Shown here: piece by piece, positions 14,510-23,889 of the stretch
Layout: each line of letters begins with the position of its first letter
Position numbering within the stretch: the first letter of the stretch is position 1
The notes under the pieces: model-generated
The model's database searches: none
What the model saw: only the letters and a program-made list of their open reading frames with translations
Told to the model about the DNA's origin: nothing
Translations under genes and position numbers: made by a program
Assembly: GCA_964543205.1 (NCBI GenBank)
Contig: CAZIXB010000013.1
Span: 1-24,030, forward strand
DNA: 24,030 bases
Reading direction: 5' to 3'
DNA from: CAYSRM01 sp964543205
GTDB taxonomy: Bacteria > Verrucomicrobiota > Kiritimatiellia > UBA8416 > CAYSRM01

Positions 14510-15649
14510 TTAGTGAAAGAGGACTTCCTTTGCGGCTTTAATTACCTGGTCCGTGGTTATTTTTTTCATGCAGGAATTATGTTTGCAGGGCTTTGTATAT
14601 CCGAATATTGAGCAAGGAGAGCAGGGCAGTTTGACTCTGACCACTTTGTGTTGTCTGCCTTTTGTGCCCCATTTGTTTTCGTCGCTTGGGCCGAAGAGGA
14701 CTACCGACGGCACGTCCAGCGCGGCTGCAGCATGAGCGAGCCCGGAATCTGTCCCAACGAAGAGTTGTCCTTTTTTTATGAGTCCTGCTGCATCTGAAAA
14801 CGATATTGCTCCACACAGGTTGCAGGGTTCGGGTTTGTTGGCACAAAGCTGCTGAATTGCGGATGCCACCGGAAAATCTTTATTGTCGCCTATTAGAAGC
14901 GGCGCAAGGTCGAGTTCTGAGGCTATCCGGTCTGCCAGTTCGGCGAAGCAATGTTCGGGCCATCTTTTATTGCGGGCGCTTCCGCCGACATGAAGAAGCG
15001 CGAAATCCTTTTTTCCCGCGCATTGTGATAGTTTGTTTTCAAGGGTTTGGGACATCCCGGGGTTCATCCCGGCAAGCCTCCCGCATAGAGTCAGGCCGGA
15101 GAGCCGTATGCCGAGCGGCCGCAGGAGATTTGAAAACTGTTCTATTTCGGGGGCATCCTGATCGTAACCGACCAGATCGGTGTACAATGCATTTCTTCGC
15201 GGGTTGACTTTAAAGCCTATTCTTCTTTGTGCTCCGCTCCAATATGCCAGCACTGCGGAGAAGTTATGAAATTGTTCAGTATCGATGGCAAGGTCGTATG
15301 TAGTATTTTTCAGTTGTCTCAGTGCCCTCAGGGGGCGGGCATCATAGACAAGCTGCTTTGCGTCAACTTCGAAGAGGTCAAGGACCTGCGAGTTCCTGGT
15401 TTCGCACATTATGTCAATGTCCGCATTCGGGAGCGCTTTTCTTATTTCTGAAATTACGGGCAGAAGGACAATCATATCTCCAATGCCTCCCGGTCGTATA
15501 ATCAGGAGTTTTTGAATACTGGAGTTATCTATTTCATGGAGAGCGGCGTTGTGTTCAAATGCATAGGCAATTCGCCCCATCAGGCGGCAGAGTAAGGCTC
15601 CAGCCGAGGCGTCAAGCGTTTTAAGAAGCGATGTCTTGCGAAATTGCAT
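14510..15649 (-). CDS. Family-9 glycosyltransferase (ADP-heptose:LPS heptosyltransferase-like)
   Basis: This GT-B glycosyltransferase (379 aa) resembles the WaaC/WaaF/WaaQ group. The N-terminal domain begins with LLIIRPGGIGDMIVLLPV, the glycine-rich family motif. The C-terminal nucleotide-sugar domain has ALLHVGGSARNKRWP and FVGTDSGLAHAAAALDVPSVVLFGPSDE. A four-Cys cluster (LPCSPC, then KPC, then SCM) near the C-terminus is common in this family. The likely job is transfer of heptose or a related sugar to lipid A core or another surface glycan; the donor cannot be deduced. It overlaps the upstream membrane-protein gene by 29 nt, so the two are probably co-translated. It is the last gene of the minus-strand cluster. 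Confidence 0.9.
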   Translation of the reverse strand: MQFRKTSLLKTLDASAGALLCRLMGRIAYAFEHNAALHEIDNSSIQKLLIIRPGGIGDMIVLLPVISEIRKALPNADIDIMCETRNSQVLDLFEVDAKQLVYDARPLRALRQLKNTTYDLAIDTEQFHNFSAVLAYWSGAQRRIGFKVNPRRNALYTDLVGYDQDAPEIEQFSNLLRPLGIRLSGLTLCGRLAGMNPGMSQTLENKLSQCAGKKDFALLHVGGSARNKRWPEHCFAELADRIASELDLAPLLIGDNKDFPVASAIQQLCANKPEPCNLCGAISFSDAAGLIKKGQLFVGTDSGLAHAAAALDVPSVVLFGPSDENKWGTKGRQHKVVRVKLPCSPCSIFGYTKPCKHNSCMKKITTDQVIKAAKEVLFH

Positions 15650-18587
15650 GAATCTTTCTTTTCCTCACTGTAAGGCTTACTGCGAATACAAAAAATATCA
15701 GCGAAACAATTCTGCCTGCGTTGTCTGCCCTCGTGTAACCATATCGAAGTTCTACCTGATTGCTGTCGGGGTATACCAGCATAAAACCTGGAGTGACCAT
15801 GTGGATTGCGGGCGCTCCCTTTACCGTCCAGTTTGGATAGTACGTGGTTTTAACTACATGGGGCATGCCGGTGGCGGTTGTTGTAAAACTTATTTTATGA
15901 TTCTTGATCTGTTCATTGAAGACAGAGCAGCCGGACGAGATTTTCCTGCCCATTGAGGCCAGTGCCGCTATATTGGTCTGGGCAAGTGTTTCAAACAAGT
16001 CTTGTTTTATTTTGACCTGGAACGCGCCTGTGTCATCGCTGTCATTCAGCAGCGCGAACGGTTGATCTATAAGTTCGATATTGTAAATCCATTCCAGCGC
16101 CGCCTCTTTCCGCGGACTGGTTCTTTCGGAGTCGAGAATCAGCGCAACGGGCTGGCGTTCGGGTATAAAAACATAATTGCCGGCATGGGACATAAGTTCA
16201 TAAAGGCTCCAACCCGATTCCGTGTCAATGTGTTGCCACTCTTCCATTGTCTTCAGAGCACGGCGGGTTTTATCCCCGCGGGCAATAAAATGTTTAACGT
16301 TAAGCAGCTCGAGATGCCGTGTTGCGTTTGTGAAATTGAAAACCGTCGGTTGAACGATAGGAGGGTAGCCTGCGGTATTGCGAGAAGTTTCGCCCTGGAC
16401 GTAATACGAGAATAGGGAACCCAGCGCCGAGTTTACTATGCCTCCTTCCAGTATGGGTTTATCAACAAGGTGCGGCACACATTCGAAAACGCGGCTTGAA
16501 CCGAGGAGATTATTCTGGTCGTGGAGATCGTTGGCCAGTCTTCCGGGTGTTTGGTCAAGGGGAAGGACGAGCTTTTCAATTACATGCCAGTTCTTTTTAT
16601 TTTCAAGTCCCTCGTAGTTGTGCTTTGCCCAGCTTGAAACGTTGTTTGGCCTGTCGATGCCGAAAGCCAGGACGAGCGCCAAAGCGGCTATTGCCGCAAG
16701 TTCTGCGAAAGCGAACCTGCCCAGTATCATGGAAAGTCCAACGGCTGATAGAAAAGCCCCGCTGTAGATCATAAAAGGCCAGAGGCGGACATTTACGAAA
16801 ACCGGCGACAAGACTTTGAACCCCCAGAGAAAAAGAAACAGGGAAGAGAGAAACATCCATGCAACCAGGTTTGTGTAAAGCAATTTTTTTCTTGCCGCCA
16901 GGATAACGCCAGTGATCGCAAGAGCTGATAAGATCAGTAATAACGGCAATGGCGGGAGATGTTTCAGCGGATGCACAGGCCAGTTCAGCCCGAAATCTAC
17001 TGCAAATGTTTTTTTTTCAATCAGCGGTATGAGCCACCACGCCATGAGTCCGGCGCCTATGAGTCCTTCGCTTAAGACTGTTTTAAAAGCTTTCCTGAAA
17101 CCCCGTCCGATGAACAGCAGCGGTATGGCCGCAACTGTCAATGTTCCCACCACACATGTAAAAAAATGAGAGGCGATAACAGCCGAATAGATCAGCGCGG
17201 TGCTGATACGAACCTTTCCCTTCTCTGCGTCGCGGTATATGAGGGCGGTGAAAAGCGCCATGAGCGGGAAACTGACGCTATTGGATATCATTCCCGAAAG
17301 CGTGCTGTAAATATTCAGGCCCCACATGGTATGTGTATGATCGAACAGGACAGGGATCATTGCTGTTGCCGCGATGATTCCTGTGATGCGGGGAAGCCTT
17401 GCTATTCGGCAGGCCGCGTAGACGCATGGGGCAAGGGCAAGTATGCCGCTTACTGTAATCAGCTTGAAGGCGATATTAAACGGCAGGATCAAGTCGAGGG
17501 CCGCCATTGCCAGGTAAGGGAGAAAGAAATAGAACTGGAATACAGGGAAGCCGCACCACCAGTCGTGCGACCATGAGACAATTCGCATTTGTGTAAAAAG
17601 TGTTTCTTTCAAGTGGCTTGCGAGGTAGTTGTGTGCCGGAGTGTCGCCTCCGGTTGTCGTTGTATCCAGTAATAACAGCGATGGCCGCAGGTTCCAAAGC
17701 AGAAAAGCGGTTATAGTCAAGAGCATGAGAAGGGGCGTCAATTGTTGTATGATTCTAAGGAATGTTAGCGGCTGCTTGTTTTGTTGTATTGAATTCGACC
17801 ATCCTGTTCCGGGTTGAAGCGCCACGAACGCTGTCAGGGCGACGAAGGCGAATGCCAGCGCCGCAATCTGCCATCCATTCAGGCTCATTGTCTTTTTCTG
17901 AATTACCACGCCTCCCGGGATTGTTTTGCTGATATGCCGGCCGTTGGCGACTGTTTCAACTATTGCAAAGACCTGATATGCGCTGCCTGGTAGAGCATTT
18001 TTGTTTTCTACCTGCACCAATACTTCTTTCCTTGCTCCTTCATCGAGTTTGATTTGTGTTTTTCGAGGCGAGCATTGCAATTCGTCGGGGGCAACGAACC
18101 GGACTGTTCCTGAAAAGGATTTGCCGGCTTGCAAAGAAAACTTAAGGATGCCCTGGTCGGTTATACTCGTTGAGTTCAGGGTTGCATCCAGTTCGGATTC
18201 CATTTGCGAGATATTTAGATCCGCGGTTACCAGCGGGAAAACTTCCAGCGATGAGAAGCTGTGCCCGCCTGGGTCTTTGTAAACGGCCTTAAGAACTACA
18301 GTGTAGATTCCCGGTGGAGAAGGCGGTTTGCCGAGGCTCAGGTTTGTTGAAACGGTCTCATTGACTCCAATTTGCTGCCACATGCCGGTTTGTGCTTGCG
18401 TTTTGCCCAGTGTTGCCTTGACCGCAACGTTTGCGGCTGAAGCTGTGCCATTGTTTTGTACGGTGAACCGGACCCGGGCGTTACCTTTTGAAAAATATGT
18501 TGCGGGATTAATCTGCAGGTTGATGTATTCTGCTGCTGAGAGGCATGGCAGCATGCTGAGCGCTGCAAACAGGAAAATTGTTTTCAT
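15621..18587 (-). CDS. Large multi-spanning membrane protein, PTPS-related/GT-C-like, with N-terminal secreted domain
   Basis: This 988-aa protein has a clear signal peptide (MKTIFLFAALSMLPCLSAAE). Residues ~20-235 form two or so beta-sandwich modules of CARDB/Ig type (RVRFTVQNNGTASAANVAV; GIYTVVLKAVYKDPGG). About a dozen membrane helices lie between ~240 and ~665. The first large loop after the second helix has GGDTPAHNYLASHL and SHDWWCGFPVFQFYFFLPYL. That pattern resembles the '6-pyruvoyl-tetrahydropterin synthase-related' membrane family and GT-C glycosyltransferases, in which an Asp there is catalytic. A C-terminal soluble domain (~670-955) precedes one last helix (VSLIFFVFAVSLTV). It probably transfers or handles lipid-linked sugars at the outer face of the inner membrane. 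Function is inferred, not proven. Confidence 0.75.
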   Translation of the reverse strand: MKTIFLFAALSMLPCLSAAEYINLQINPATYFSKGNARVRFTVQNNGTASAANVAVKATLGKTQAQTGMWQQIGVNETVSTNLSLGKPPSPPGIYTVVLKAVYKDPGGHSFSSLEVFPLVTADLNISQMESELDATLNSTSITDQGILKFSLQAGKSFSGTVRFVAPDELQCSPRKTQIKLDEGARKEVLVQVENKNALPGSAYQVFAIVETVANGRHISKTIPGGVVIQKKTMSLNGWQIAALAFAFVALTAFVALQPGTGWSNSIQQNKQPLTFLRIIQQLTPLLMLLTITAFLLWNLRPSLLLLDTTTTGGDTPAHNYLASHLKETLFTQMRIVSWSHDWWCGFPVFQFYFFLPYLAMAALDLILPFNIAFKLITVSGILALAPCVYAACRIARLPRITGIIAATAMIPVLFDHTHTMWGLNIYSTLSGMISNSVSFPLMALFTALIYRDAEKGKVRISTALIYSAVIASHFFTCVVGTLTVAAIPLLFIGRGFRKAFKTVLSEGLIGAGLMAWWLIPLIEKKTFAVDFGLNWPVHPLKHLPPLPLLLILSALAITGVILAARKKLLYTNLVAWMFLSSLFLFLWGFKVLSPVFVNVRLWPFMIYSGAFLSAVGLSMILGRFAFAELAAIAALALVLAFGIDRPNNVSSWAKHNYEGLENKKNWHVIEKLVLPLDQTPGRLANDLHDQNNLLGSSRVFECVPHLVDKPILEGGIVNSALGSLFSYYVQGETSRNTAGYPPIVQPTVFNFTNATRHLELLNVKHFIARGDKTRRALKTMEEWQHIDTESGWSLYELMSHAGNYVFIPERQPVALILDSERTSPRKEAALEWIYNIELIDQPFALLNDSDDTGAFQVKIKQDLFETLAQTNIAALASMGRKISSGCSVFNEQIKNHKISFTTTATGMPHVVKTTYYPNWTVKGAPAIHMVTPGFMLVYPDSNQVELRYGYTRADNAGRIVSLIFFVFAVSLTVRKRKIHAISQDIAS

Positions 18588-18634
18588 TCTGTGCCCGAGG
18601 CCGGGCGGACGGTTGACTTGATGCAGCGGTCCGT

Positions 18635-20512
18635 TTACCCGGTGAAGTCTATTCGAAAACTGTACACGTTTTCATTAAGTTCGCTTGTGACTTTAAATTC
18701 GCTTTGCCGGAACACTTTCTGCATGGCTGTATTTTCGCGCAGCACCTCGGCGGTGAAGCCGCTGATTCCGTTCTGTCGCGCAATGGCGCTGAGGTAGCGG
18801 AAAAGGAATGTTCCTATTCCCTTGTTCTGCCATGCATCCTGAACCACGAAGGCTACTTCGGCCATGTTGGTTTTTTCATCCAGGTAATAGCGGCCTATGG
18901 CCACTATTTCATCGCCGTAGGCTTCCGGGACGGTGCCTACTATTGCCACTTCAGATCGGTGGTTAACATACACGAAGTCGCGGATTTGTTTTTGGGGGAT
19001 ACGTTTTGTGCGGGACATAAACCTATAGTAGATTGTTTCTTGTGACAGCGCGTAGAACAGGTCTTTCATTCTTGGTTCGTCGGTGGGATGGATAGGCCTG
19101 AAATTAACCTGTGTGCCATCGTCGGTGATGTAGGTTGTTCTCAACTGCGGCGGACCAACGAATAACTTCCCTTCCACTTCTGAAAATTCATGGCGGATAA
19201 GTTTAGACTTGATTGCAGTGCGCATCAGTTCCTCTCTGAAATCCGGATGGGCGATGGATATCAGGGCTATTGCGCGTTCCTGTACACATTTTCCGTGAAG
19301 GTATGCGGCGCCGTATTCGGTGATCACGTAGTGCACATCGCCACGTGTGGTTACGACCCCGGCGCCCTGGGTCAGGTGGCAGACTATGCGCGACACCTTT
19401 CCGTTTTGCGCAGTGGAAGGCATGGCGATTATCGCTTTGCCCCCCTGGGAGCTGGCTGCTCCCCGGTTGAAGTCGACCTGTCCGCCAATGCCAGAGTAAA
19501 AAGTGGTTCCAAGCGAGTCTGCGCATACCTGCCCTGTAAGGTCGACTTCCAGCGCCACGTTTATTGCGACCTGTTTAGTCTGTTGGCTTATGACGTATGG
19601 GTTGTTTACATATTCGGTCGGGTAGAATGCGAATGTCGGATTATCATCGATGTAGTCGTAGAGTTTCTTTGTCCCAAGGCAGAACGACGCTACCACTTTG
19701 CCTCGGTCTTTGGATTTGTGTTTGCCAGTGATGACACCGGATTCGATCATATCGACTATTGCATCTGTGAACATCTCGGTATGGATGCCCAGGTCTTTCT
19801 TGTTTTCAAGAAAACCTAGCACGGCCTGCGGGATTTCCCCAATGCCGAGTTCCACGGTTGATCCGTCTTCTACCAGGGCTGCCACGTACTGTCCGATCTG
19901 CCTGGTTGTTTCCGTCGGCTCCGGCGGTTGCACTTCTATGATTGGAGTATCTACCGGCACAAGGGCGTCAAAATCGTAGACATGTATAAACGAATCGCCC
20001 AATGTGCGCGGCATGTTCGGATTGACTTCAGCTATTACCAGCCTTGCGTTTTCCGCTGCGCTTTTAACGATATCAACAGAGACTCCAAGGCTGCACTTGC
20101 CTTTTGCGTCGGGCGGGCTTACCTGGATAAGGGCAACGTCCAGTGACAGGCGCCCGGAAGTGAAAAGACCCGGTATGTCCGAGAGAAAGATTGGCGTATA
20201 ATCCCCCAGTCCCTGCTGGATCAGGCCGCGCACATTATCTGCGATGAAAAAACTGTTCACCCGGAAAGACTCCGCCAGTTCTTTTGAGGCATAAGGCGCC
20301 GCGCCAAGGGTGAGGAGGTGGATAATTTCGGTGTCGGCCAGGTTTGTCTTGCGCGCTGTCAGTGCGTGGACAAGTTCCTGCGGTTCCGCGCAGCCTGTGC
20401 CGATGAATATTCTTTGTCCGGGGCGGATCATTTTGGCAGCATTGTCCGCGGAGAAGATCATGTCTCCGTAACGTTCTTTCCAGTCTGTGTCGAAATTGAA
20501 TTTCTTTTTCAT
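18635..20512 (-). CDS. Acetyl-CoA hydrolase/CoA-transferase fused to GNAT acetyltransferase domain
   Basis: This is a two-domain protein (625 aa). Residues ~15-440 are a Cat1/4-hydroxybutyrate-type CoA-transferase: RIFIGTGCAEPQ, VELGIGEIPQAVL, HTEMFTDAIVD (Glu246, which I would assign as the thioester-forming Glu, from memory), SGIGGQVDFNRGA and ITEYGAAYLHGK. After a linker, residues ~460-620 are a GNAT domain, with AFVVQDAWQNKGIGTFLF as the acetyl-CoA-binding motif A. Such fusions are known in anaerobes. They may move CoA between short-chain acids, hydrolyse acyl-CoA, or couple acyl-CoA level to protein acetylation. Its start overlaps the stop of the upstream acyl-CoA synthetase by 4 nt (ATGA), so the two are translationally coupled and probably work on a shared acyl-CoA pool. 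Confidence 0.9.
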   Translation of the reverse strand: MKKKFNFDTDWKERYGDMIFSADNAAKMIRPGQRIFIGTGCAEPQELVHALTARKTNLADTEIIHLLTLGAAPYASKELAESFRVNSFFIADNVRGLIQQGLGDYTPIFLSDIPGLFTSGRLSLDVALIQVSPPDAKGKCSLGVSVDIVKSAAENARLVIAEVNPNMPRTLGDSFIHVYDFDALVPVDTPIIEVQPPEPTETTRQIGQYVAALVEDGSTVELGIGEIPQAVLGFLENKKDLGIHTEMFTDAIVDMIESGVITGKHKSKDRGKVVASFCLGTKKLYDYIDDNPTFAFYPTEYVNNPYVISQQTKQVAINVALEVDLTGQVCADSLGTTFYSGIGGQVDFNRGAASSQGGKAIIAMPSTAQNGKVSRIVCHLTQGAGVVTTRGDVHYVITEYGAAYLHGKCVQERAIALISIAHPDFREELMRTAIKSKLIRHEFSEVEGKLFVGPPQLRTTYITDDGTQVNFRPIHPTDEPRMKDLFYALSQETIYYRFMSRTKRIPQKQIRDFVYVNHRSEVAIVGTVPEAYGDEIVAIGRYYLDEKTNMAEVAFVVQDAWQNKGIGTFLFRYLSAIARQNGISGFTAEVLRENTAMQKVFRQSEFKVTSELNENVYSFRIDFTG

Positions 20513-22608
20513 CCTTCTCCTGCAGCTATTCTGATTCTTGCGTCAGCGGCTATTGATTCCTCGCCGATTTTGCCTACCATGAACGGGTTAATGTCCATTT
20601 CGAGGATCTGGGGGAAATCAGTAACGAGCTGGCTTATTCTCTGTAAACTTTCTGCTATGGCTGAGATATCCACGCTGGCCTGTCCTCTAGCACCCTTGAG
20701 AAGCTCAAATGAACGTGTTCCTTCGAGCATCTGCATGGCTTCTTCGCTTGTGATTGGCGCTATGTGGAATGTTACGTCTTTCATGACTTCAACAAAAATG
20801 CCGCCCAGACCGAACATAAGCATGGGGCCGAACTGTGGATCCCTGGTCATGCCAAGTATGACTTCTCGGCCTTTGTTGCACATTTTCTCAACGTAGACCC
20901 CTTCGAGATCGGCATCTGGCATCTTCTCGCGGATTCTCATCATCATAAGATCAAACGCATCTCTAAGCTCTTCGGGGGAGGAGAGGTTGAGTTTGACTCC
21001 GCCCATATCCGATTTATGCACGATATCGGGAGATATGATTTTCATTGCAACCGGGTATCCGATTTTTTCCGCAATTTCAACCGCATGGTCTGCGTTTTCG
21101 GCTTTATCTCCCATCGGCACATTGAAGTGGTATGCTTTTAGGATTTTCTTGGCAGATGCTTCTCCGAGTTGCAGCTGTTTGAGTCTGTGATGTCGCTTGA
21201 GAATGCGTTCAACCCGGATACGGTTGACCGGGAAACGTGTTACTATTCGCGGGGGTCTTTGCAACCAGCATGAATAGTCATACATCGCCTTGAGCGCGCC
21301 CACGGCTCTTTCCGGAGAAAGGTAGTCCGGCAATCCGGAAGAGACTAGTTCTTCTCTGCCGGGCATTACATCGGCCCCTCCCATGAAAGACGCTAGAACG
21401 GGTTTTTTGAGGCGGCAGGAGCGCGCAATTGCCCGCGCGGTTTCCGCTGCCTTGGTCATTGCCTGCGGGGTTAATATAACAATTATTGCGTCTACAGAAT
21501 CGTCATCCTGAGCCGCATTCAGAGCCATCACATAGCGTTCTGGGTCTGCGTCTCCGAGGACATCTATAGGGTTGCCGACGCTGGCAGCCGCTGGCAGCTT
21601 GTCGCGGAGCGCGGTTGCCGTGCCTTTGCCCAGGCTTGTTACCTGCATGCCGGCGTCTTCGACTGCGTCAGCTGCCATTATTCCGGGCCCTCCGGCGTTG
21701 GTGATGATGGCCACTTTCGGTCCTTTCGGGAGAGGTTGCATTGCAAAAGCTGTAGCGTAGTCGAATATTGAGTCGAAGTTTTCGGCGCGGATAATACCGG
21801 AGCGTTTAAAGGCCGCGCCGTATGCTATGTCGGCTCCGGCGAGGCTGCCGGTATGAGAAGATGCGGCTTTCACACCTGCCTGCGTAGTTCCGGCTTTGAA
21901 TGCCACCACAGGTTTCTTTGATGATGCTTCTTCCGCGGCTTTCATGAATTCATTTCCGGACCCAATGCTTTCCAGGTATGCGACGATAACTTTTGTTTTC
22001 TCGTCTTTGGCAAATGCTTCGAGGAAGTCTGTTTCCGAAAGATCAGCCTTGTTGCCTATGCTGACAAGTTGCGCCAGACCCAGTCGCCGACCGGCCGCCA
22101 TGTCGAGTATGGCCGTGCAAAGGGCTCCTGACTGCGACATTACCGAAATATTTCCCGGTTCCGGCATTTGCCTGGCAAAAGAGGCGTTCATGCTGTTGTG
22201 GGTATTGATAAGTCCCAGGCAATTCGGTCCTAGAAGGCGCGTCTTGTGTTTTCTGCACAGGTCCGCTATTTCCCGTTCCAGTTGAGCGCCGTCTTTCCCG
22301 GTTTCCTTGAAACCCGCAGTAATGACTACTATGGATCCGGCTCCTGCGTCTATGGAATCCTGTACGGTTTGTTTAACGTATTTGGACGGAACTGCGATCA
22401 CACTGAGAGTAATTCTTTTATTGTAATCGCTGAGGCTGGGATAGGTCTTGATGCCCAACACCTCTTTGGCGGATGGATTAACAGGCACTATGGCGCCCTT
22501 ATAGTTGCTTTCGAGCAGGTTGGACACCAGTTCATATCCGACTTTGCCCGGTGTGCGAGAAGCTCCAATTATTGCTATTGAATCCGGGTATAGCAGAGAT
22601 TCAAGCAT
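20509..22608 (-). CDS. ADP-forming acetyl/acyl-CoA synthetase (fused alpha-beta)
   Basis: This NDP-forming acyl-CoA synthetase (699 aa) makes ATP from acyl-CoA, ADP and phosphate, releasing the free acid. The N-terminal CoA-binding Rossmann domain starts with SIAIIGASRTPGKVGYELVSNL. The ligase-CoA domain follows, with His252 in SSHTGSLAGAD as the expected phosphohistidine. The C-terminal ATP-grasp domain has GYPVAMKIISPDIVHKSD, MGGVKLNL and FGLGGIFVEVMKDV. No GNAT domain is attached, unlike Pat/YfiQ-type proteins; here the GNAT is on the neighbouring CoA-transferase. AAGGAATAA lies before the start. The enzyme is typical of anaerobes that conserve energy from acetyl-CoA or branched/propionyl-CoA; its substrate is not readable from the sequence. 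Confidence 0.92.
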   Translation of the reverse strand: MLESLLYPDSIAIIGASRTPGKVGYELVSNLLESNYKGAIVPVNPSAKEVLGIKTYPSLSDYNKRITLSVIAVPSKYVKQTVQDSIDAGAGSIVVITAGFKETGKDGAQLEREIADLCRKHKTRLLGPNCLGLINTHNSMNASFARQMPEPGNISVMSQSGALCTAILDMAAGRRLGLAQLVSIGNKADLSETDFLEAFAKDEKTKVIVAYLESIGSGNEFMKAAEEASSKKPVVAFKAGTTQAGVKAASSHTGSLAGADIAYGAAFKRSGIIRAENFDSIFDYATAFAMQPLPKGPKVAIITNAGGPGIMAADAVEDAGMQVTSLGKGTATALRDKLPAAASVGNPIDVLGDADPERYVMALNAAQDDDSVDAIIVILTPQAMTKAAETARAIARSCRLKKPVLASFMGGADVMPGREELVSSGLPDYLSPERAVGALKAMYDYSCWLQRPPRIVTRFPVNRIRVERILKRHHRLKQLQLGEASAKKILKAYHFNVPMGDKAENADHAVEIAEKIGYPVAMKIISPDIVHKSDMGGVKLNLSSPEELRDAFDLMMMRIREKMPDADLEGVYVEKMCNKGREVILGMTRDPQFGPMLMFGLGGIFVEVMKDVTFHIAPITSEEAMQMLEGTRSFELLKGARGQASVDISAIAESLQRISQLVTDFPQILEMDINPFMVGKIGEESIAADARIRIAAGEG

Positions 22609-22670
22609 GATGCATTTATTCCTTATTTTTTTACTGTTTTTGCAATGTTTGCAGTCGTGTGGTGAGTTGC

Positions 22671-23816
22671 TCAGACAGCTTTGAGCGCGTGTTCCAAGTC
22701 GCGCAAAAGTTTTCCAGTTTCTTCTATGCCTGCCGAGAGCCGCACTGTATTTTCCTTTACACCAAATATTGTTCTGCGTTCAGGCGGCAGATAAAGCATT
22801 GTTGTGAGGTAAGGAATACAGATCAAAGACTCTGTTGCCCCAAGACTTACTGCATGATATATAACGTTAAGATTGCTGACAAACTTTTTCGCGTCTTCCT
22901 GGGTTTCTCCCACGTCGAAGGCAAGCATTCCGCCGAAACCGTTTTTCATCTGTTTCTCAGCCGTCTGGTGCCCCGGATCATCTTTGAGGCCGGGGTAAAG
23001 TATTCGCTGTACTTTGGGGTGTTGAGCCAGGAATTCGGCCATGGCCATGGCATTGGCGGCCATTTTTTCCGATCGCAGGTCGAGTGTTTTCAATCCCCGC
23101 TCGAGAAGAGATGCCGAATAACCGTCCAGAGTGGTTCCGATTGCCTGTCTTGTGAACCACAATTCTTCATACCTTTCTTTTGATCCCGCTATTGCTCCGG
23201 CCATAAGGTCGTTGTGTCCGCCCATGCCCTTTGTTGCGCTGTGGACTACCAGGTCCGCGCCGAGTGCCAGGGGGTTTTGATGACATGGGGTGGCAAAAGT
23301 ATTGTCAACTACCAGCATTGCCCCCGATTTCTTCGCTGCCTGGCTGGCCATTTCTATGTCGATGATTTTGCAGAGCGGATTGCTTGGTGTTTCCAGGAAG
23401 ATCATGCGGGTATTATCTTTGATATGTGCCGGCAAATCTTCGCTGTTTGAAGCGTTAAGCCATGTTATATCTATTCCCAGGCGTTCGAGGATAAGAGATA
23501 CCTTGAATTGGGCGCCGTAGACGTCATGGAAGATGATCAGGTTGTCGCCTTTGCCGAGGTATGTCAGGTAAACCATGGTACAGGCTGCCATCCCGGTGGT
23601 GCATATTACACAGTCTTCTGCTTTTTCAAGCCGGGCGACCTGTTTTTCAACAGCGCGTACTGTCGGGTTGTCATCTCTGTGATAGGTATACCCGTCGATT
23701 TCCCCGTCGGTTATCTGTCGAAGAACCTCGAAATTGAGGTATTCGTAGTTAACCGCGTTCACGATGGGCGTGACCATCGGTTTGTTTCCATATGGTGTTA
23801 AAGGATCCGTGCTCAT
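22671..23816 (-). CDS. PLP-dependent Cys/Met-metabolism enzyme (methionine gamma-lyase/cystathionine gamma-lyase type)
   Basis: This fold-type I PLP enzyme (381 aa) belongs to the cystathionine gamma-synthase family. The Schiff-base lysine is Lys196 in HSATKGMGGHNDLMAG. YHRDDNPTVRAVE gives the Tyr/Arg phosphate contacts from the partner subunit. Other signatures are CTTGMAACTMVYL, FLETPSNPLCKI, DNTFATP, SLGATESLI and VRLSAGIEE. Whether it is a synthase (gamma-replacement) or a lyase cannot be decided from motifs. The Cys found near the active site of classical methionine gamma-lyases appears to be Ala here (VYGAQF). Being first in a cluster with an acyl-CoA synthetase and a CoA-transferase favours a catabolic lyase that produces a 2-oxo acid. 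GGAA lies 10 nt before ATG 23816. Confidence 0.88.
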   Translation of the reverse strand: MSTDPLTPYGNKPMVTPIVNAVNYEYLNFEVLRQITDGEIDGYTYHRDDNPTVRAVEKQVARLEKAEDCVICTTGMAACTMVYLTYLGKGDNLIIFHDVYGAQFKVSLILERLGIDITWLNASNSEDLPAHIKDNTRMIFLETPSNPLCKIIDIEMASQAAKKSGAMLVVDNTFATPCHQNPLALGADLVVHSATKGMGGHNDLMAGAIAGSKERYEELWFTRQAIGTTLDGYSASLLERGLKTLDLRSEKMAANAMAMAEFLAQHPKVQRILYPGLKDDPGHQTAEKQMKNGFGGMLAFDVGETQEDAKKFVSNLNVIYHAVSLGATESLICIPYLTTMLYLPPERRTIFGVKENTVRLSAGIEETGKLLRDLEHALKAV

Positions 23817-23889
23817 ACATTTATTCCAAAGTTGATTAAGCGAGTAGATTGCTACGAAGATAAAGAAAAATCAACATATTTTCTTTTCT

